This document shows positions 36,500 through 47,596 of a DNA stretch of 64,000 nt, piece after piece; the stretch's first letter is position 1, and every line of letters starts with the position of its first letter. The notes below the pieces were generated by a model that was not told where the DNA came from, made no database searches, and saw nothing but the letters and a program-made list of their open reading frames with translations. The stretch is from positions 1,862,001 through 1,926,000 of the forward strand of contig NC_088322.1 of the NCBI RefSeq assembly GCF_910592395.1, read 5' to 3'. Origin of the DNA: Lineus longissimus. Taxonomy: Eukaryota; Nemertea; Pilidiophora; Heteronemertea; Lineidae. The position numbers were made by a program, and so were the translations under genes.

Positions 36500-37363
36500 T
36501 TAGTCTTCTTTATCATCACTACCTGTGATATCTAGACTTTCATCTATTGGTTTGTCACATTCAGAGACAGTCATATTTGGTGTATTCATATTTGATGCAG
36601 TCATACCCGATGTATTCATAGATGATTCCTCATGACAATGACCTAAAGTAATAAGTGTTGTTGAGGCAAGTGCCGTTAATGGACCCATTCTCAAACTCAA
36701 CCATCCAAGCCATTTATCCAACTCGTTAGTTATCAAATAATCATTTCTAAGATCATGGTAAAGATTATCTTCATCATCTATTGGTAATAACCACCTTGAT
36801 AATTTAGTGTAAGCTTTAAGTACTGTCTTACCCAAAGAATCATTAAGTCTAGCAGCCATCTTTGTTTCATACATTCTATGGTGTTTTAAGATTTCTTTTT
36901 CAGTCATATTATCTAAGTCATTAAAAGTTATTTGTTTATTAAGGAAATCCTTGCTTTTACCAGTTGCAACTAGAATCTCTAAGTCTTGTTTGGCTTTAAG
37001 GCCACTATCAGTCAAATAGTTCAAATTTTGTTGATTGCTAGTTGGGCCTAGTTGATTGCTAGTTGAGCCTAGTTGCCAACTAGAATTGACTATTCCCTGA
37101 CTAGAATTGACTATTCCCTGACTGGGATTAACTATTCCCTGACTGGGAGTAACTGAATTTGAACTATTCAACTGCTTCTTTGAAACTTGTTGATTTGTAG
37201 TGCAGTTCTGTTGAAAATTAGTTCTGTTCTGTTGGTAACTACCAGTGTTCTGTGGGTTAGAAGCCCCAACTCGAGCTAAGCTCTCAGGACTCATAACACC
37301 AATCTGTTTCATCTGTTGTTCAATAACTGCAGATGTCTGACTGTTCATTTGCTGACTGTTCAT
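36500..37363 (-). CDS. Gln/Asn-rich protein with conserved helical domain (A, intact)
   Basis: 287 residues. Gln/Asn/Ser repeats in the first 120 (including three SQGIVN steps), then the conserved domain described at 18307-19157 and a Ser/Thr/Met tail. Function unknown. Start in TTTAAATGA. Confidence 0.6.
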   Translation of the reverse strand: MNSQQMNSQTSAVIEQQMKQIGVMSPESLARVGASNPQNTGSYQQNRTNFQQNCTTNQQVSKKQLNSSNSVTPSQGIVNPSQGIVNSSQGIVNSSWQLGSTSNQLGPTSNQQNLNYLTDSGLKAKQDLEILVATGKSKDFLNKQITFNDLDNMTEKEILKHHRMYETKMAARLNDSLGKTVLKAYTKLSRWLLPIDDEDNLYHDLRNDYLITNELDKWLGWLSLRMGPLTALASTTLITLGHCHEESSMNTSGMTASNMNTPNMTVSECDKPIDESLDITGSDDKED

Positions 37364-37433
37364 TTAAAATTATGGAAAAATGACTGTTAAGTGCAAAATG
37401 CTGTTTTCACAACTTTATTGCATCTTAACACTA

Positions 37434-37556
37434 GCTCAAGCTATGCTCTCAGGACGAAGTCCGGCTCGAGCTATGCTCTCAGGACGAAGTCTGGCTCGAG
37501 CTATGCTCTCAGGACGAAGTCCGGCTCGAGCTATGCTCTCAGGACAAAGTCCGGCT
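37434..37556 (+). repeat. Tandem array of four double-hairpin units (2 in B, 0 in C)
   Basis: Cores at 37437, 37467, 37497 and 37527, each followed by GCT. C reads CTAGCTGGTGC here. Read on the minus strand as repeated GLRPESIARA. Confidence 0.93.
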
Positions 37557-38677
37557 GGTGTAAACTTAATACTACTGATGCAGTTAATGTCTCGACCTGC
37601 ACTAGCACTCAGTAAAACGTCAAACTGCTTGTCAATATCCTGGTCATATTCCTTCTCAACCTTGTAATTCTGGAAGAAAATACTTTGAGTGAAATCATAC
37701 CATAATCTCTCCAAATCATTAACTCGCTCCTTGTTGGTTAAAAAAGGTGTAAATATTACAAAATCAATTTTCAGCGTTTTAAAGGCTTGGTGTAAAAATA
37801 CCTTGTAGTTAATGGTGACCTTCACACCACACTAATGCAGAAATCTTAGGAAGGCAAAGTAAACTAGTCTAAGGTCAGTGATATTCTCATCGGTTAATTG
37901 CGGTTTACCAATTGCCCTGTTAATAAATTCCAATGCAAGAAACCAGTCATATTCCCTACAGTGAAATTTAAAAAGCATGGCTTCACCATGTAACCCTTGG
38001 TTACATAACTTAGAGGGGAGAGTGTTAATACCCATTTTTAGGGCTGACTGAAGAGTACTTTCATATCTCTGCTTACTAAGACATTTTCTGTGACTTGAAA
38101 AGTAGCACTGTAAATACCCTTCCACAAAGTCCTTTAAATATTTGAGAACCGATTCAGACAAACGTCTCCATCCAAGCTTTCTAAGAATACTGTCAAAGTA
38201 ACGTGTCTTGTTGTCAATATTGATCTCAAGAGTTTTAAAATCATCGTCGTAAGTAGTCGAATTGCAATTGGTGCAGAATTGATACCTGACAGTTTTAGCT
38301 GCGTACCTTGCTGAATTCAAGTTTTTTTGATACTCAAAAAGGGTCCACCTTTTACAATTTCTACATAATTCCGCTTTGGCGATGGTACTGGTGTCATACT
38401 CTTTCATTTTTGGCATACCTTTGGTATTAATAGCAGAGCTGTGCACAAGAAAGTTGTTTTCATCTTTGCCTGTCTCAGTCAGACTTCGTCTTGAGAGCAT
38501 AGCTCGAGTAGGCTTATCATCTTCTCCACTGTCATCTTTTTTATTGAATGTAGAATTTCCAGTCGGACGCAGTCCTGAGAGCATAGCTCGATCCATAACC
38601 CTAGGACGAAGGAATCCAGTAAGATTTTCATTGCTACATTTACTAAAATAGTCTTTTAATGAAATCATCCTATTCAC
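37436..38677 (-). pseudogene. CxxC protein, nonsense-mutated (A)
   Basis: Counterpart of 17056-18255. A TAG replaces the Tyr codon of FLHYCGV near 37829, separating the last 130 codons. The N-terminal linker differs from B (GNSTFNKKDD... in place of the four-unit array) but resembles C. Confidence 0.75.
38478..38593 (-). repeat. Two separated double-hairpin units in the CxxC gene (A)
   Basis: Units at about 38478-38510 and 38561-38593, the first with an AGAC/GTCT-type stem and AGT on both sides. The same pair is at 61200-61325 in C. Confidence 0.8.
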
Positions 38678-38728
38678 TTCTATTTACATAATAATTATTT
38701 TTTAAACATTGTTTTGATAGAATGTCAC

Positions 38729-40257
38729 CTAAGACCTTTTACGTGATTTTAAAGCTTTACGTGATTTTAAGGCTTTAACACCCTCTATTAAACCATAGAT
38801 TATGGAGCTCACAATAGCAATAACTGCTATGATCAGATGTTCAGCTAGAAAGCCAACAACTGCACCAATTGTTTTCAGGAGAAATGATATGATAGAACCG
38901 ATGATTCCCGGTAGAGCCGCAGCTGATTTCTTGGCCAGTTCTTTTAGCCATTCAGCAAACTTCTTGAGACCTTCTTTTACTTTATCTGGTATTGATGGTT
39001 TTGGTCCTGGTCCAGGTTCTGGTGTAGGTCCTGGAGTTGGGTCTGGTCCTGGAGTTGGGTCTGGTCCTGGAGATGGTTTTACAGATTTAGTGGCACCACT
39101 TAAAGCACTACTGATACTGAGACCTAGAGTTGTAAATGTCATTACAACAGCTGTTATTATGGCGCTAATGGTTACACCATACGTCTTAAAAAGTAACTTT
39201 ATTCTATCCTTCAGAGGAATAGTTGAATCTGGTTTCTTTAGAACATCAACAATTAAACGTTTAATTTTTCTAGTTTGTGACTCCCTGTCATTGTCTAACC
39301 TCCATACCTTTGACTGTTCCTCATGCAATTTGTCATTTAGTTCATCTATTTGCTTTTTCAACTCTCCCTCTCTTATTATTAGATTTTCCTTTTCGTCTGA
39401 ATGATCTTCTCCAGAGTTAATTAAGTCATTTCTTAGAACTTCATTTTCTTCTCCTAGGATAACATATTCTCTTTTTTTACTGTTAAGTTCTTCTTCTAGG
39501 CTTTCTATTTGCATGTCCTTATCCCTCTTTACTGCAGCTAGATCATCACCAGCCTGTTTTAACCCTCTAAGGCATATTCAGTAAAACCCAGTGTTTTAAG
39601 TTCATCATCATTAGAATCTATCAGTTTATCTATTGGTTTGTTTGAACTGTTTACCTCATTAATTAATATATCTGTTTGAGTGGATGCAGATTTAGGTTCC
39701 CTTACTGGTGGGTCAGGTGCAATCATATCTTTAATAATGTTAGCAAATCTAGTACCAAACTTATTCTTTAAAGTGTTTTCAGCATAGTAGCTTCCATTAT
39801 CCTTAGTTAAAGGAATTAACTTTATTACTTTTTCTTTCTTATCAGAAAAGGCCGTTCTAAATAATTTTTTGTTTTCTAGTTTATCCGTTATCAAATCAAA
39901 TTCAGAATTTCTCGGATTGTAATAAAGTTTGTTTCCAATGTAAAGAATGTGTGGTGCAAGATTACTCAATTTTTTCTTGTCATACTTCCAGTTTGATTCT
40001 CCCAATGCTTTATCAAGTTAATCCTCTATTTTATCGTAACTTAACTCCTTTTCCATCAATTCAGGGACAATACCTCTTACTCTTTCTAGAGTTGTAGTGA
40101 ATGAAGTTTCATTAGTAAGATTTCCACCTCCTGTGTTGTATCTTGTGCCGTCATCTTGAAAAGTTCTATTGGTTTCACCTGTATCAGGATCATTCACATT
40201 ACGAATGCGATAATTCTCTATCTCACCCATTTGGATATCTTCACCTCCTTCAGCCAT
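38729..40257 (-). pseudogene. Coiled-coil membrane protein, multiply frameshifted (A)
   Basis: Counterpart of 15385-17007, split into frames 40257-40018, 40005-39559 and 39514-38729. The start of the coiled coil (SKKREYVILGEENEVLRN) differs from B and C although both sides align closely, indicating a replaced segment. PGP linker and C-terminal helices retained. Confidence 0.75.
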
Positions 40258-40267
40258 AATTACTTAT

Positions 40268-41659
40268 TTATCTAACCATAAAAACAATCAATGTACCAAC
40301 AACTGAGTAAAGCATGAATTTTATTGTTTCGTGAGTATCATCCACCTTCTCAACTTTGGTGTCAAGTTCAGTAGTAGTAGGAGTATTCTTTGAGGTTTCA
40401 GTTGTTTTTGGTGCATCAACATTACTCTTTGGTGTATGACTGGTCTCGAGCTCTGCTCTCAGGACGAAGTCCGTCTTGACAGTACCAACGCTACTCTTAA
40501 CTCTTATTTTCTTAGAACTATTTCCTTCCATCAGTGGTGGTGGTAAGGTCTTTTTGTGGTTAATGTCATTCTTACCGGGTTTAGCATTTTTTGGTGCTAT
40601 TAAAATGTTATTATTGTAGTTATCCAGCTTACCAATAACGAGTACCATATTTGATCCTATGACATACAATCCTGGTGCTATTACATAATCTAGTCTTGTA
40701 TGAGTGTCACTCACTGCTTTTTGATATCTTTGAATTGAAGTGGGAATATCAGGATGTTGATTAATCGAGTCCTTTAATAGTTTGTTAAATTCCTTCTGAG
40801 CATCCAATTCTGTACCCGGTACTCCAATTATTGGTGTTCTGGTCAACGCCTGAGCACCCAGAATACAGTAAACATATGTTCTTATTGTGTCATTCAACCT
40901 CTCTATTCCAGGATTAGAGAAACCATTTGATTTAAATATCATGAATTGTTGATAGGTTTGACATTCATTTTGTGTAATTACATCAAATACATTCTTGTGT
41001 CTCCTGACATGATACTTAATGAAGGTATCTGGATATTTGAAATTAGCCATTCCAGCATCCCAGTCTTTACTGAACATCGGTGGCATTCTATTTTCATGAA
41101 CTTGCATGAGGAAGAAATTGATTTTAGAATCATTGATGTAATATCAGGGATCAGTTATGTTCGGGTTGTAATCCGGTACACTCCATGACCTCCAACCACC
41201 GTTATTTTCAAACACCGAGAAATCGTACTCGTCTTTTAAACCAAATTCACTCAATAACCCTCCTAGTTTCCTACGGTTAATGTTATTGTTTGTCTCATTA
41301 AAATCACTTTCACCTGGAATTGGTATCTCTAGATTCTTCATGATCTTCAATATTTGATAGTAAACATGAAACCTGTAAATTGACCTTATCAATGGGTCAC
41401 TGTGATTCAAGTGATCGTCTATTGAAATACCACAACCTGTTGTAGCAAACCAAACAGCCATGTTAAATTGGTTTTGATAAAACGATAATGGATTCTTTTC
41501 CAGTCGCAGACAGTCTTTCTTATTTTTCAGGCTCAAAAACCCAGGTGTTATCTTAGTTTCTTGTAGTCTGAAGAAGTTATTAGTATTAACAGTTACTTCT
41601 AAATTAAAGAAGTCATAGGTGAATTTACTTTTATGTTGATTTGCTATTGGATAATACAT
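40268..41659 (-). pseudogene. Terminal conserved Polinton protein, nonsense-mutated (A)
   Basis: Counterpart of 13983-15374. A GGA-to-TGA change at 41144-41146 splits it after residue 171. Otherwise collinear, with the C-terminal membrane helix present. Confidence 0.8.
40444..40476 (+). repeat. Double-hairpin unit, TCT-bordered, in A's terminal gene
   Basis: Core 40447-40473, TCT on both sides; read on the minus strand as TDFVLRAELE with loop AGA. Confidence 0.87.
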
Positions 41660-41731
41660 TTAATTTACTTGAATTTTTCCTTGAATTTTGGATAATGAAG
41701 ACAGTAAAAAGGCCATTTATTTTAATGGAAC

Positions 41732-41916
41732 AACCCATTGAGCTCTAGTATTCCCTCAACATTTCCATTGGGAATCTCATGAATGATAGAATAGTAGTAT
41801 TGTGGTGGATGGTTCTTTGGGGTTGTAGGCTAATTTGGGGCAAAAGACCTGTAAGGTCTTTGGTCAAAAGGGCCTAAAACATAACCTAGTTCCTACCACC
41901 ACAATACTACTATTCT
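41732..41916 (-). repeat. Polinton A right terminal inverted repeat
   Basis: Shortened partner of 4517-4725. The palindrome occupies 41788-41916, with arms AGAATAGTAGTATTGTGG and exact complement. Those arm changes are unique to this end and present on both arms. Confidence 0.87.
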
Positions 41917-42176
41917 AACGCCAACGGGGTGGGTTGGGAGGGGGCCCAACCGACGACATGATGTCTAGGCCCCTAGGCCTATAGACAGACGATGCACAAC
42001 CACTAACACTAACCAACCTGCTATCAGTGAAGGAATGATTCCTCCACACCAAGCCAGGTAGGTGGTCTATGCAGTCGGGGTTTGCAGTGTGTGTGTAAAA
42101 TGTACAGAGCCGATCATATCGTATCATGATTAGGCCTACGCACACACCACGGCCGTTAGACAACAATGTGCCTTAA
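41917..42176. other. Host flank, no gene seen
   Basis: GC-richer sequence with AGGCCTA steps and no relation to the Tigger sequence left of Polinton A. Confidence 0.4.
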
Positions 42177-43236
42177 CCCTTTTGCTGCCAAGCAAATTTT
42201 TTTTTTTGAGTCCTCAGTGCCAAGCAATTTCAGGTTAAATTGAAAAAAATTGATATGATCAATTTAAATATTTTTCCTGAGAAAACTATTGGAGATATGT
42301 CAAAACAATGCACATGGAAGTTGTTCAGTATGACCTGGACTTCAAATTAAATTTTTTAAAAAGTAGGTCACGCCCTAATTTGCATGCCGCCATCTTGAAT
42401 AACTAATGAGAATTGAAGATTTTGTAGAATAAACCACTGTAATTTGGAATAAATGTAATAATACAACTAATAAAACTATTTTTATGCATCTGCATGTTTC
42501 TTTACTCTTTCCTTTCTAAGTCCATAACCTTGTAAACCCTGAATTCGTATTGCTTTGTAACAAAATTGCCAAGAAATACCGATGCGTTATTTACAGAAAT
42601 CGAGCAAAATTCTTCAAAATTCAATGATCAGCCATTTACTTTGTAGACCAAAAATTACTACTTATGGTGATATGTTGGGACTAAATTACATACCTTCACT
42701 CCCTAGAGCTCCTTTTTAGTGCTACCAGAGAACTAATAGTAGATAGGGGGGTCAGGGGTCCCTATGGAGGGGGCCTGGTATAAAACAGCTAAAATTCAGG
42801 GTTTCCTCAACTAAACATGAAAGTTCAAAGTTTCTCAGCCAAATGTCCTGTCATAGAATGTATGTAGCAGTCAGATAACTCTATTCTAATAATTGACAAC
42901 TGTGTGGTACCTTTCGAATTCGGGCCCAGAATCAAAATCATGCATGATATCCAATTCATCGAGTACCTGTGATAATGACATCCGATTCGCCATTTTGTGA
43001 ACTTTTGGAAGTGATTTTCACCCGAAATCTCAGCAAATCGATATATAACATGTACAGTAGAAACGTAGCGTGGTAACTCCTCTACCACGCCATCTATAGG
43101 TATATACCATAAACGACGCTAGCAGACGAAAAATCAATGTATTTTCACCACATAGGAAAATTTCGCCAAAATGCGAAGTTGGCAGCAAAAGGAACAAAAG
43201 TCATTGTGCAGAAATGCGAAGTTGGCAGCAAAAGGG
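42177..43236. mobile_element. Non-autonomous piggyBac-type element (1,060 bp)
   Basis: Terminal inverted repeats CCCTTTTGCTGCCAA at the left and TTGGCAGCAAAAGGG at the right, each bordered by TTAA (42173-42176 and 43237-43240), the hallmark of piggyBac integration. A second copy of the right subterminal motif GCGAAGTTGGCAGCAAAAGG lies about 45 bp inside. No transposase frame is present. Confidence 0.8.
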
Positions 43237-43240
43237 TTAA

Positions 43241-45668
43241 CAATTTATTTGATCACATGACTCCTGTGGTATCTCCGATCTGATTGGTTGATCTGCAAAC
43301 ATGACGCCTTCGTGGTAATTTGCATGATTTATGAAGTAATTTCCCTTGACCAACTTTGAACGCGTCGATTATGATAATAAAAGGGAGGGACCCAAATCGG
43401 AAGTGAATAATAATTAGGTCATGTGCCAGGAATGGTTACTGCGTAATCAATTTTTGGGTACTTCGTCAACTGGCGAGAAATTTGCTGATGCGCCAAATCC
43501 CGTGCGAGTTTCTTCGATATTTCGCCGGAAAATCAGTTTAAAACAGGTAAGATCGGTTCATATGCCAAGAATTCGTACATGGTAACGAAGAACCCATATC
43601 GAGGGACTCTTATGAACCAAGAATAGAAACTAGCAAGTCTTTATAAACTTAAACAGAATGATGAAAAGGGAAAATTATATGGTAATTTCTCATCTTGGTG
43701 GTGTATGCTACATTACAGCCAGATCCCGTTAGCGAAGGTTAAAAAGCGAACCTCAGGCTGCAAAGGCAAATGCCTTGAGGCCGTGAGGTTGGAGTTTCTC
43801 TTTGAATTGCCCGATGATGTTGTTATTAGGGTAATCAGGCGTGATCAGAGATTAGCGCAATCTAGCCTAATCTCCTATGGCATGTCTGGCTGACCTACCA
43901 CAGCAGGTGTTACAGAATGTGTTATCGTTACTCCTGCCTGTAAGTGGCACATCATCTGACAAAATCAGAGTGTACTCAATGTAGGCCTAATGGCAATGCT
44001 TCAGATGAAGACCTGATTGGTCCTGTCGGATGCTTGTTTCTATATTGCAATATTGTAGTTGATCATGGTGCAGGATGTAACTGCTTTTTCGGACTGTTTG
44101 TTTATAGTAGGCCTATGTGAAAAAGCACATTTTTTTTTGTTCATAGTTTTTCATCAGACTGGTTAAAACATGTACCTTGCTTTTTAAGTTAGGCCTGTAA
44201 ACAATAATGATGTAGGGGCCTTGAAGGCTTTAAACAATATATTGTTCCGCCCTGCGAAGAGCAATCGTGTGCAAAGCGGTGGGACAGAATGGGGTACAAC
44301 TAGATTACCCTGGGCTCACTGTTATCCATCCGAATTTGACCACCCCCACCCGAGCCTTGCCTCTATCTCGACCTAACTTGAAAATAGTACACATCCCTGC
44401 GACCTATATAATGTATGCTATTGCGTGGCCTACTTACTGACACAGACTCCCTGTAGCCAGGTCAGAACTATCCGTCCAATTTCAACTTAAGCTAAAAAAT
44501 TGCAATGCATCAGGTGTGGATATACTGCCTATCCTGCAATGTCCAGTTTAGCATGAAGCATGCTGTTTCATCTTTACCTGTTCTGTTAACACACAGACCA
44601 TGCAGACCTTGGCCTAGGAATTTTATGGTCAGTCTGGGGTGAAATCCCAAGGTGTATTGTAACAGTGACAAACAGGAATATTGCTTCAAATCTGCCAAGG
44701 GTTTGTAGAGTGACTTTGAACGAAAATTTCATGGACATCAGATAGAAACCAATGCAGAAGCATACACTGCTTCTCTGCATCACAATCATTGAAGCAACTG
44801 TTCCTTGACCAATCCATGACTCATCATTATATAACATTATATAACAATTCATGGCACGAATTCAGCAACACATTGAGTGCATTCGATCTAATCCACATAC
44901 CCATATTGCACCAAGTGTAATGAACCCAGTAAGACAGGTAAACCTAACACAGCAGGTGGTGTCTGTAGTGCAATAGCAGATGTCTAGGAGGAAGGCCTTG
45001 GAGTGCAATCAATCAGCTTATCTGACCTATTATAAACATCCAGCTGAGAGGCATTCCACCTATTTTGCTCATCTTTCGCTAACGGGGTCTGGCGGTCATG
45101 TACAATGTGGAACCAACTACACGGCTCGTCGATGGTGTAGCAGGAGATTTGCTTGACCAACTTTGAAAATCGCGAGCCCGGGTCTCCTGGTCGTATTCCT
45201 TATTATATACCAAGCCACTTTGGTTACTCAACCCGCCGTTGGCGCGGTGGTCGGCAGGCTATTCATAGTAACAAGACCGAGGGATTTCTCCACAAGTAAA
45301 AATTACCTAGCTAACGGCCGTGACACAGGCGCCAGCCTGCCCTGTGCATCCAAAATGTCCAGCTTAACATGCTTAATAGGGCGATTCGGGGCAGTACCGG
45401 CCTATGAACTTGTTTTCCCCTTCTAAAACACAGTCTCTCCACTTCACATATACTACTTCAGGTGCCTTACCGCATTAGAATCCCACAAATTCGTCATTTT
45501 TCTTCTTGAACGTTCACTGTGAACAGACGCCGAGAAAAACAGGCCTCATTCACGGAATCCAGAACGGGAACGGGCAAAGCTACTCATCAATCGATGACGT
45601 CATACGCAAAACGCGATCGTTCTCGATCGATTTCTCGGCGGAACGGCGTAGCGAAAGGTCCCTAGTAT
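43241..45668. other. Host flank with possible inverted-repeat element
   Basis: No convincing gene. CCAGATCCCGTTAGCGAA at 43719-43736 and its near complement at 45075-45092 could bound a 1.37-kb element, but no target duplication is visible. The phrase CTTGACCAACTTTGAA occurs at about 43346 and 45152. Confidence 0.35.
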
Positions 45669-45680
45669 CAACCAGTAGTT

Positions 45681-46396
45681 TCAGGGCCTATATTTAAATG
45701 TGTTAAGTGCGATGTAACAAAACTTGAAAGTGAATTTGGAAAGAACAGACGTAATAAACTACTTGATTACTGTAAATTATGTGGTTCCACGTTAACCAAG
45801 AAATGTGGTAAATGTGGAGAAGTTAAATTACTAAGTGATGGTGAATTCGGTAAAGATGGAAATAGAGGTAACTGTAGATCATGTTTTAATTCATATTACA
45901 AAAAGGATTACCTTGACCAAAATGGTAATAGAGACAGACACAAAATTAGGGTTGGTCTTAACCGCATTTCTAAGGGAGAGTGTACTGGTAATTTATCATT
46001 CAATCTAGGATGTACAGACAGTTTCTTCTCACAGTGGTTAGAGTACCAGAGGAGTCTATCTCCAATAGGACAAAGTCCCGAGAACAGAGTTCGAATAGTA
46101 GAAGAAGAGTTGGATCATGTCTTACCAATCAAGGAATTCAAAGATAAACCTGAACTGTGCTTTGCTTGGTTTAACATTCGACCAATGTCTAAAACACAAA
46201 ACAGGCAGAAGAGTGCTACAGTAGACTACACACTATTTAAGGATCAATTGTGCCGCTTATTTAACTTTATGGTCAATAAGCGTAATGAAAACTGGTTTGA
46301 CTATCGAGACCAAAACGTGATAAACGAGTGGAGAAGGATAACAAACAAGTATTTTTGGGATAACCCAGAATTTAACGATATCCTTCTACTCAATTA
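45681..46396 (+). pseudogene. HNH endonuclease, 5'-truncated (C)
   Basis: Open from the junction to 46396. Zinc pairs KCVKCD, YCKLCG, KCGKCG and NCRSCF, the shared hairpin unit, then LDHVLPIKEF and CFAWFNIRPMSKTQNRQKS. The C-terminal region (NKYFWDNPEFNDI) is shorter and unlike A and B. No start codon remains. Confidence 0.75.
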
Positions 46397-46453
46397 ATTT
46401 TCATCTTTATCTTCATCTGAATAAATAATATTAATTTTATTTCTTCTGAATAA

Positions 46454-46630
46454 ATGAATAGAACTTGGGGTTACACAAAACGACCATGTAATTGGAAAGA
46501 AAGATTAGAACGTTTTCATAGAGAATTAGAGGCAGAGGTAGAGTCAAAGTTGGAGCCGAAGCCCGAAAAACCTTTAAAACCTCTTGGCCTGCTATGGTCG
46601 AAAAACCTGCTATGGTCGAAAAACCTTTAA
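46454..46630 (+). pseudogene. Small basic protein, frameshifted (C)
   Basis: Begins MNRTWGYTKRPCNWKERLE like its partners, but a change in the Pro/Gly segment and a tandem TGCTATGGTCGAAAAACC duplication shift the frame and stop it at 58 residues. Confidence 0.65.
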
Positions 46631-46726
46631 AATTTAATGTACTTAAAAAACCTGTAGTGTCTGCACGATCAACACTAAACACTAGAAATGTCAGAACAAC
46701 TGATTCTAGTTATTCCCACTAATTAA

Positions 46727-47382
46727 ATGGATGGAGACAACAAGGTTTATCCAGATTTAAGTAATTTAAACTCTGAAAGTCAATTAAACTATGAAAGGTC
46801 TGAAAAGCATACAGAAAGTAACCCTCAGGCTTTCAGACTACAACAAATAATTATGTGATGTTAAGAGTTTCTTAGAAAGCGAGATTGAATTTAGAAGAAA
46901 GATATTTTCAAAGTACAAAAAAGCATTTAGCGTAATTACTGGCATTAGCCACTTCCTTAATTTAACTAGCGTAGCAGCCGGATCTGTTGGTGTTTCCGCT
47001 CTAGCTGGTGTCATCACGGCTCCGATAGGTTTAGCTCTGGGTGGCGTAACAATAGGTAGTGCCATTATTTCATCGGCCATAGGCTGGGAGAAAAAGAATA
47101 TTCTAAGGAAAATTGAAAAGCATGAGAATATCAGAATGTTGGCAATTTCAAAACTGAACACAACACAATCAATGATTTGGTCAGTAAAGCCTTAACCGAT
47201 TCTCACATATCTACAGATGAGTTTACTTTGATTCTCAAGGAGAAGGAGAAATACATTTCGATGAAAAATGCCATTAGGAAAAAACAAAGGGAGGCAAGTT
47301 CAGCTGTTGATGTAGAGTCTTTAAAGAAGACTTTTTTAGAAGAAGGAAAAAAGATAGCTCAGACAGAGATGCTAGAAAACTA
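46727..47382 (+). pseudogene. Gly/Ala-rich core protein, frameshifted (C)
   Basis: Counterpart of 24716-25375. A small insertion near 46848 (AATAATTATGTGATG) introduces a stop, and a CACAA duplication near 47161 shifts the frame. The hydrophobic block is of the B type. Confidence 0.75.
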
Positions 47383-47385
47383 AAA

Positions 47386-47552
47386 GTTCAGTAAATCAAA
47401 CAGGACTCGAGCTATGCTCTCAGGACAAAGTCCGACTAAATAGTCCTAATCCTAATGTGGTGTATCACTATCACTATCACCATGACTTCGGTGTTAGGGG
47501 TGAATTTCCGCCAGTGCCACTACCATCAGCGCCACCATATTCATTAGTTTAA
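47386..47552 (+). CDS. HYHYHH small frame (C)
   Basis: Reads through one hairpin unit (LELCSQDKVRL) to VVYHYHYHHDFGV and PSAPPYSLV. No ATG. The upstream connection to the -1 frame is broken in this copy by a one-base loss. Confidence 0.35.
47404..47436 (+). repeat. Single double-hairpin unit (three in A)
   Basis: ACT-bordered unit at the position of the 12205-12297 array. Confidence 0.85.
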
Positions 47553-47596
47553 TAAAGATTTTGCACTCGAGCTATGCTCTCAGGACGAAGTCCGAC

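Larger units (their letters stand above)
4517..41916. mobile_element. Polinton A (outer element, split by Polinton B)
   Basis: The ends at 4517 and 41916 are matching inverted repeats that begin AGAAT and end ATTCT. Removing Polinton B and one duplicated AAGAAC leaves about 18.9 kb. Left to right it carries MCP, a 78-aa protein, penton, a membrane protein, ATPase (minus), integrase, HNH nuclease, small proteins, then polB (minus), the penton-like gene and the membrane/coiled-coil genes. Several genes carry nonsense or frameshift mutations. The 6 bp outside the two ends (GTCAGG left, AACGCC right) do not match, so an original target duplication cannot be shown. Confidence 0.9.

Noticed and set aside
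37380-37667. Plus-strand frames of 95 and 74 residues with repeated ARAMLSGRSP or SSYALRTKSG
   Set aside because: They are the antisense readings of the four-unit array. The unit is open in most frames, so such frames arise automatically.
43719-45092. A second DNA transposon in the host flank
   Set aside because: Only an 18-bp inverted match is seen, with no target duplication or transposase; kept as a note in the flank feature only.
43705-45697. Short plus-strand frames of 60-90 residues in the host flank
   Set aside because: No conserved motifs, no partner copies, composition like non-coding sequence.
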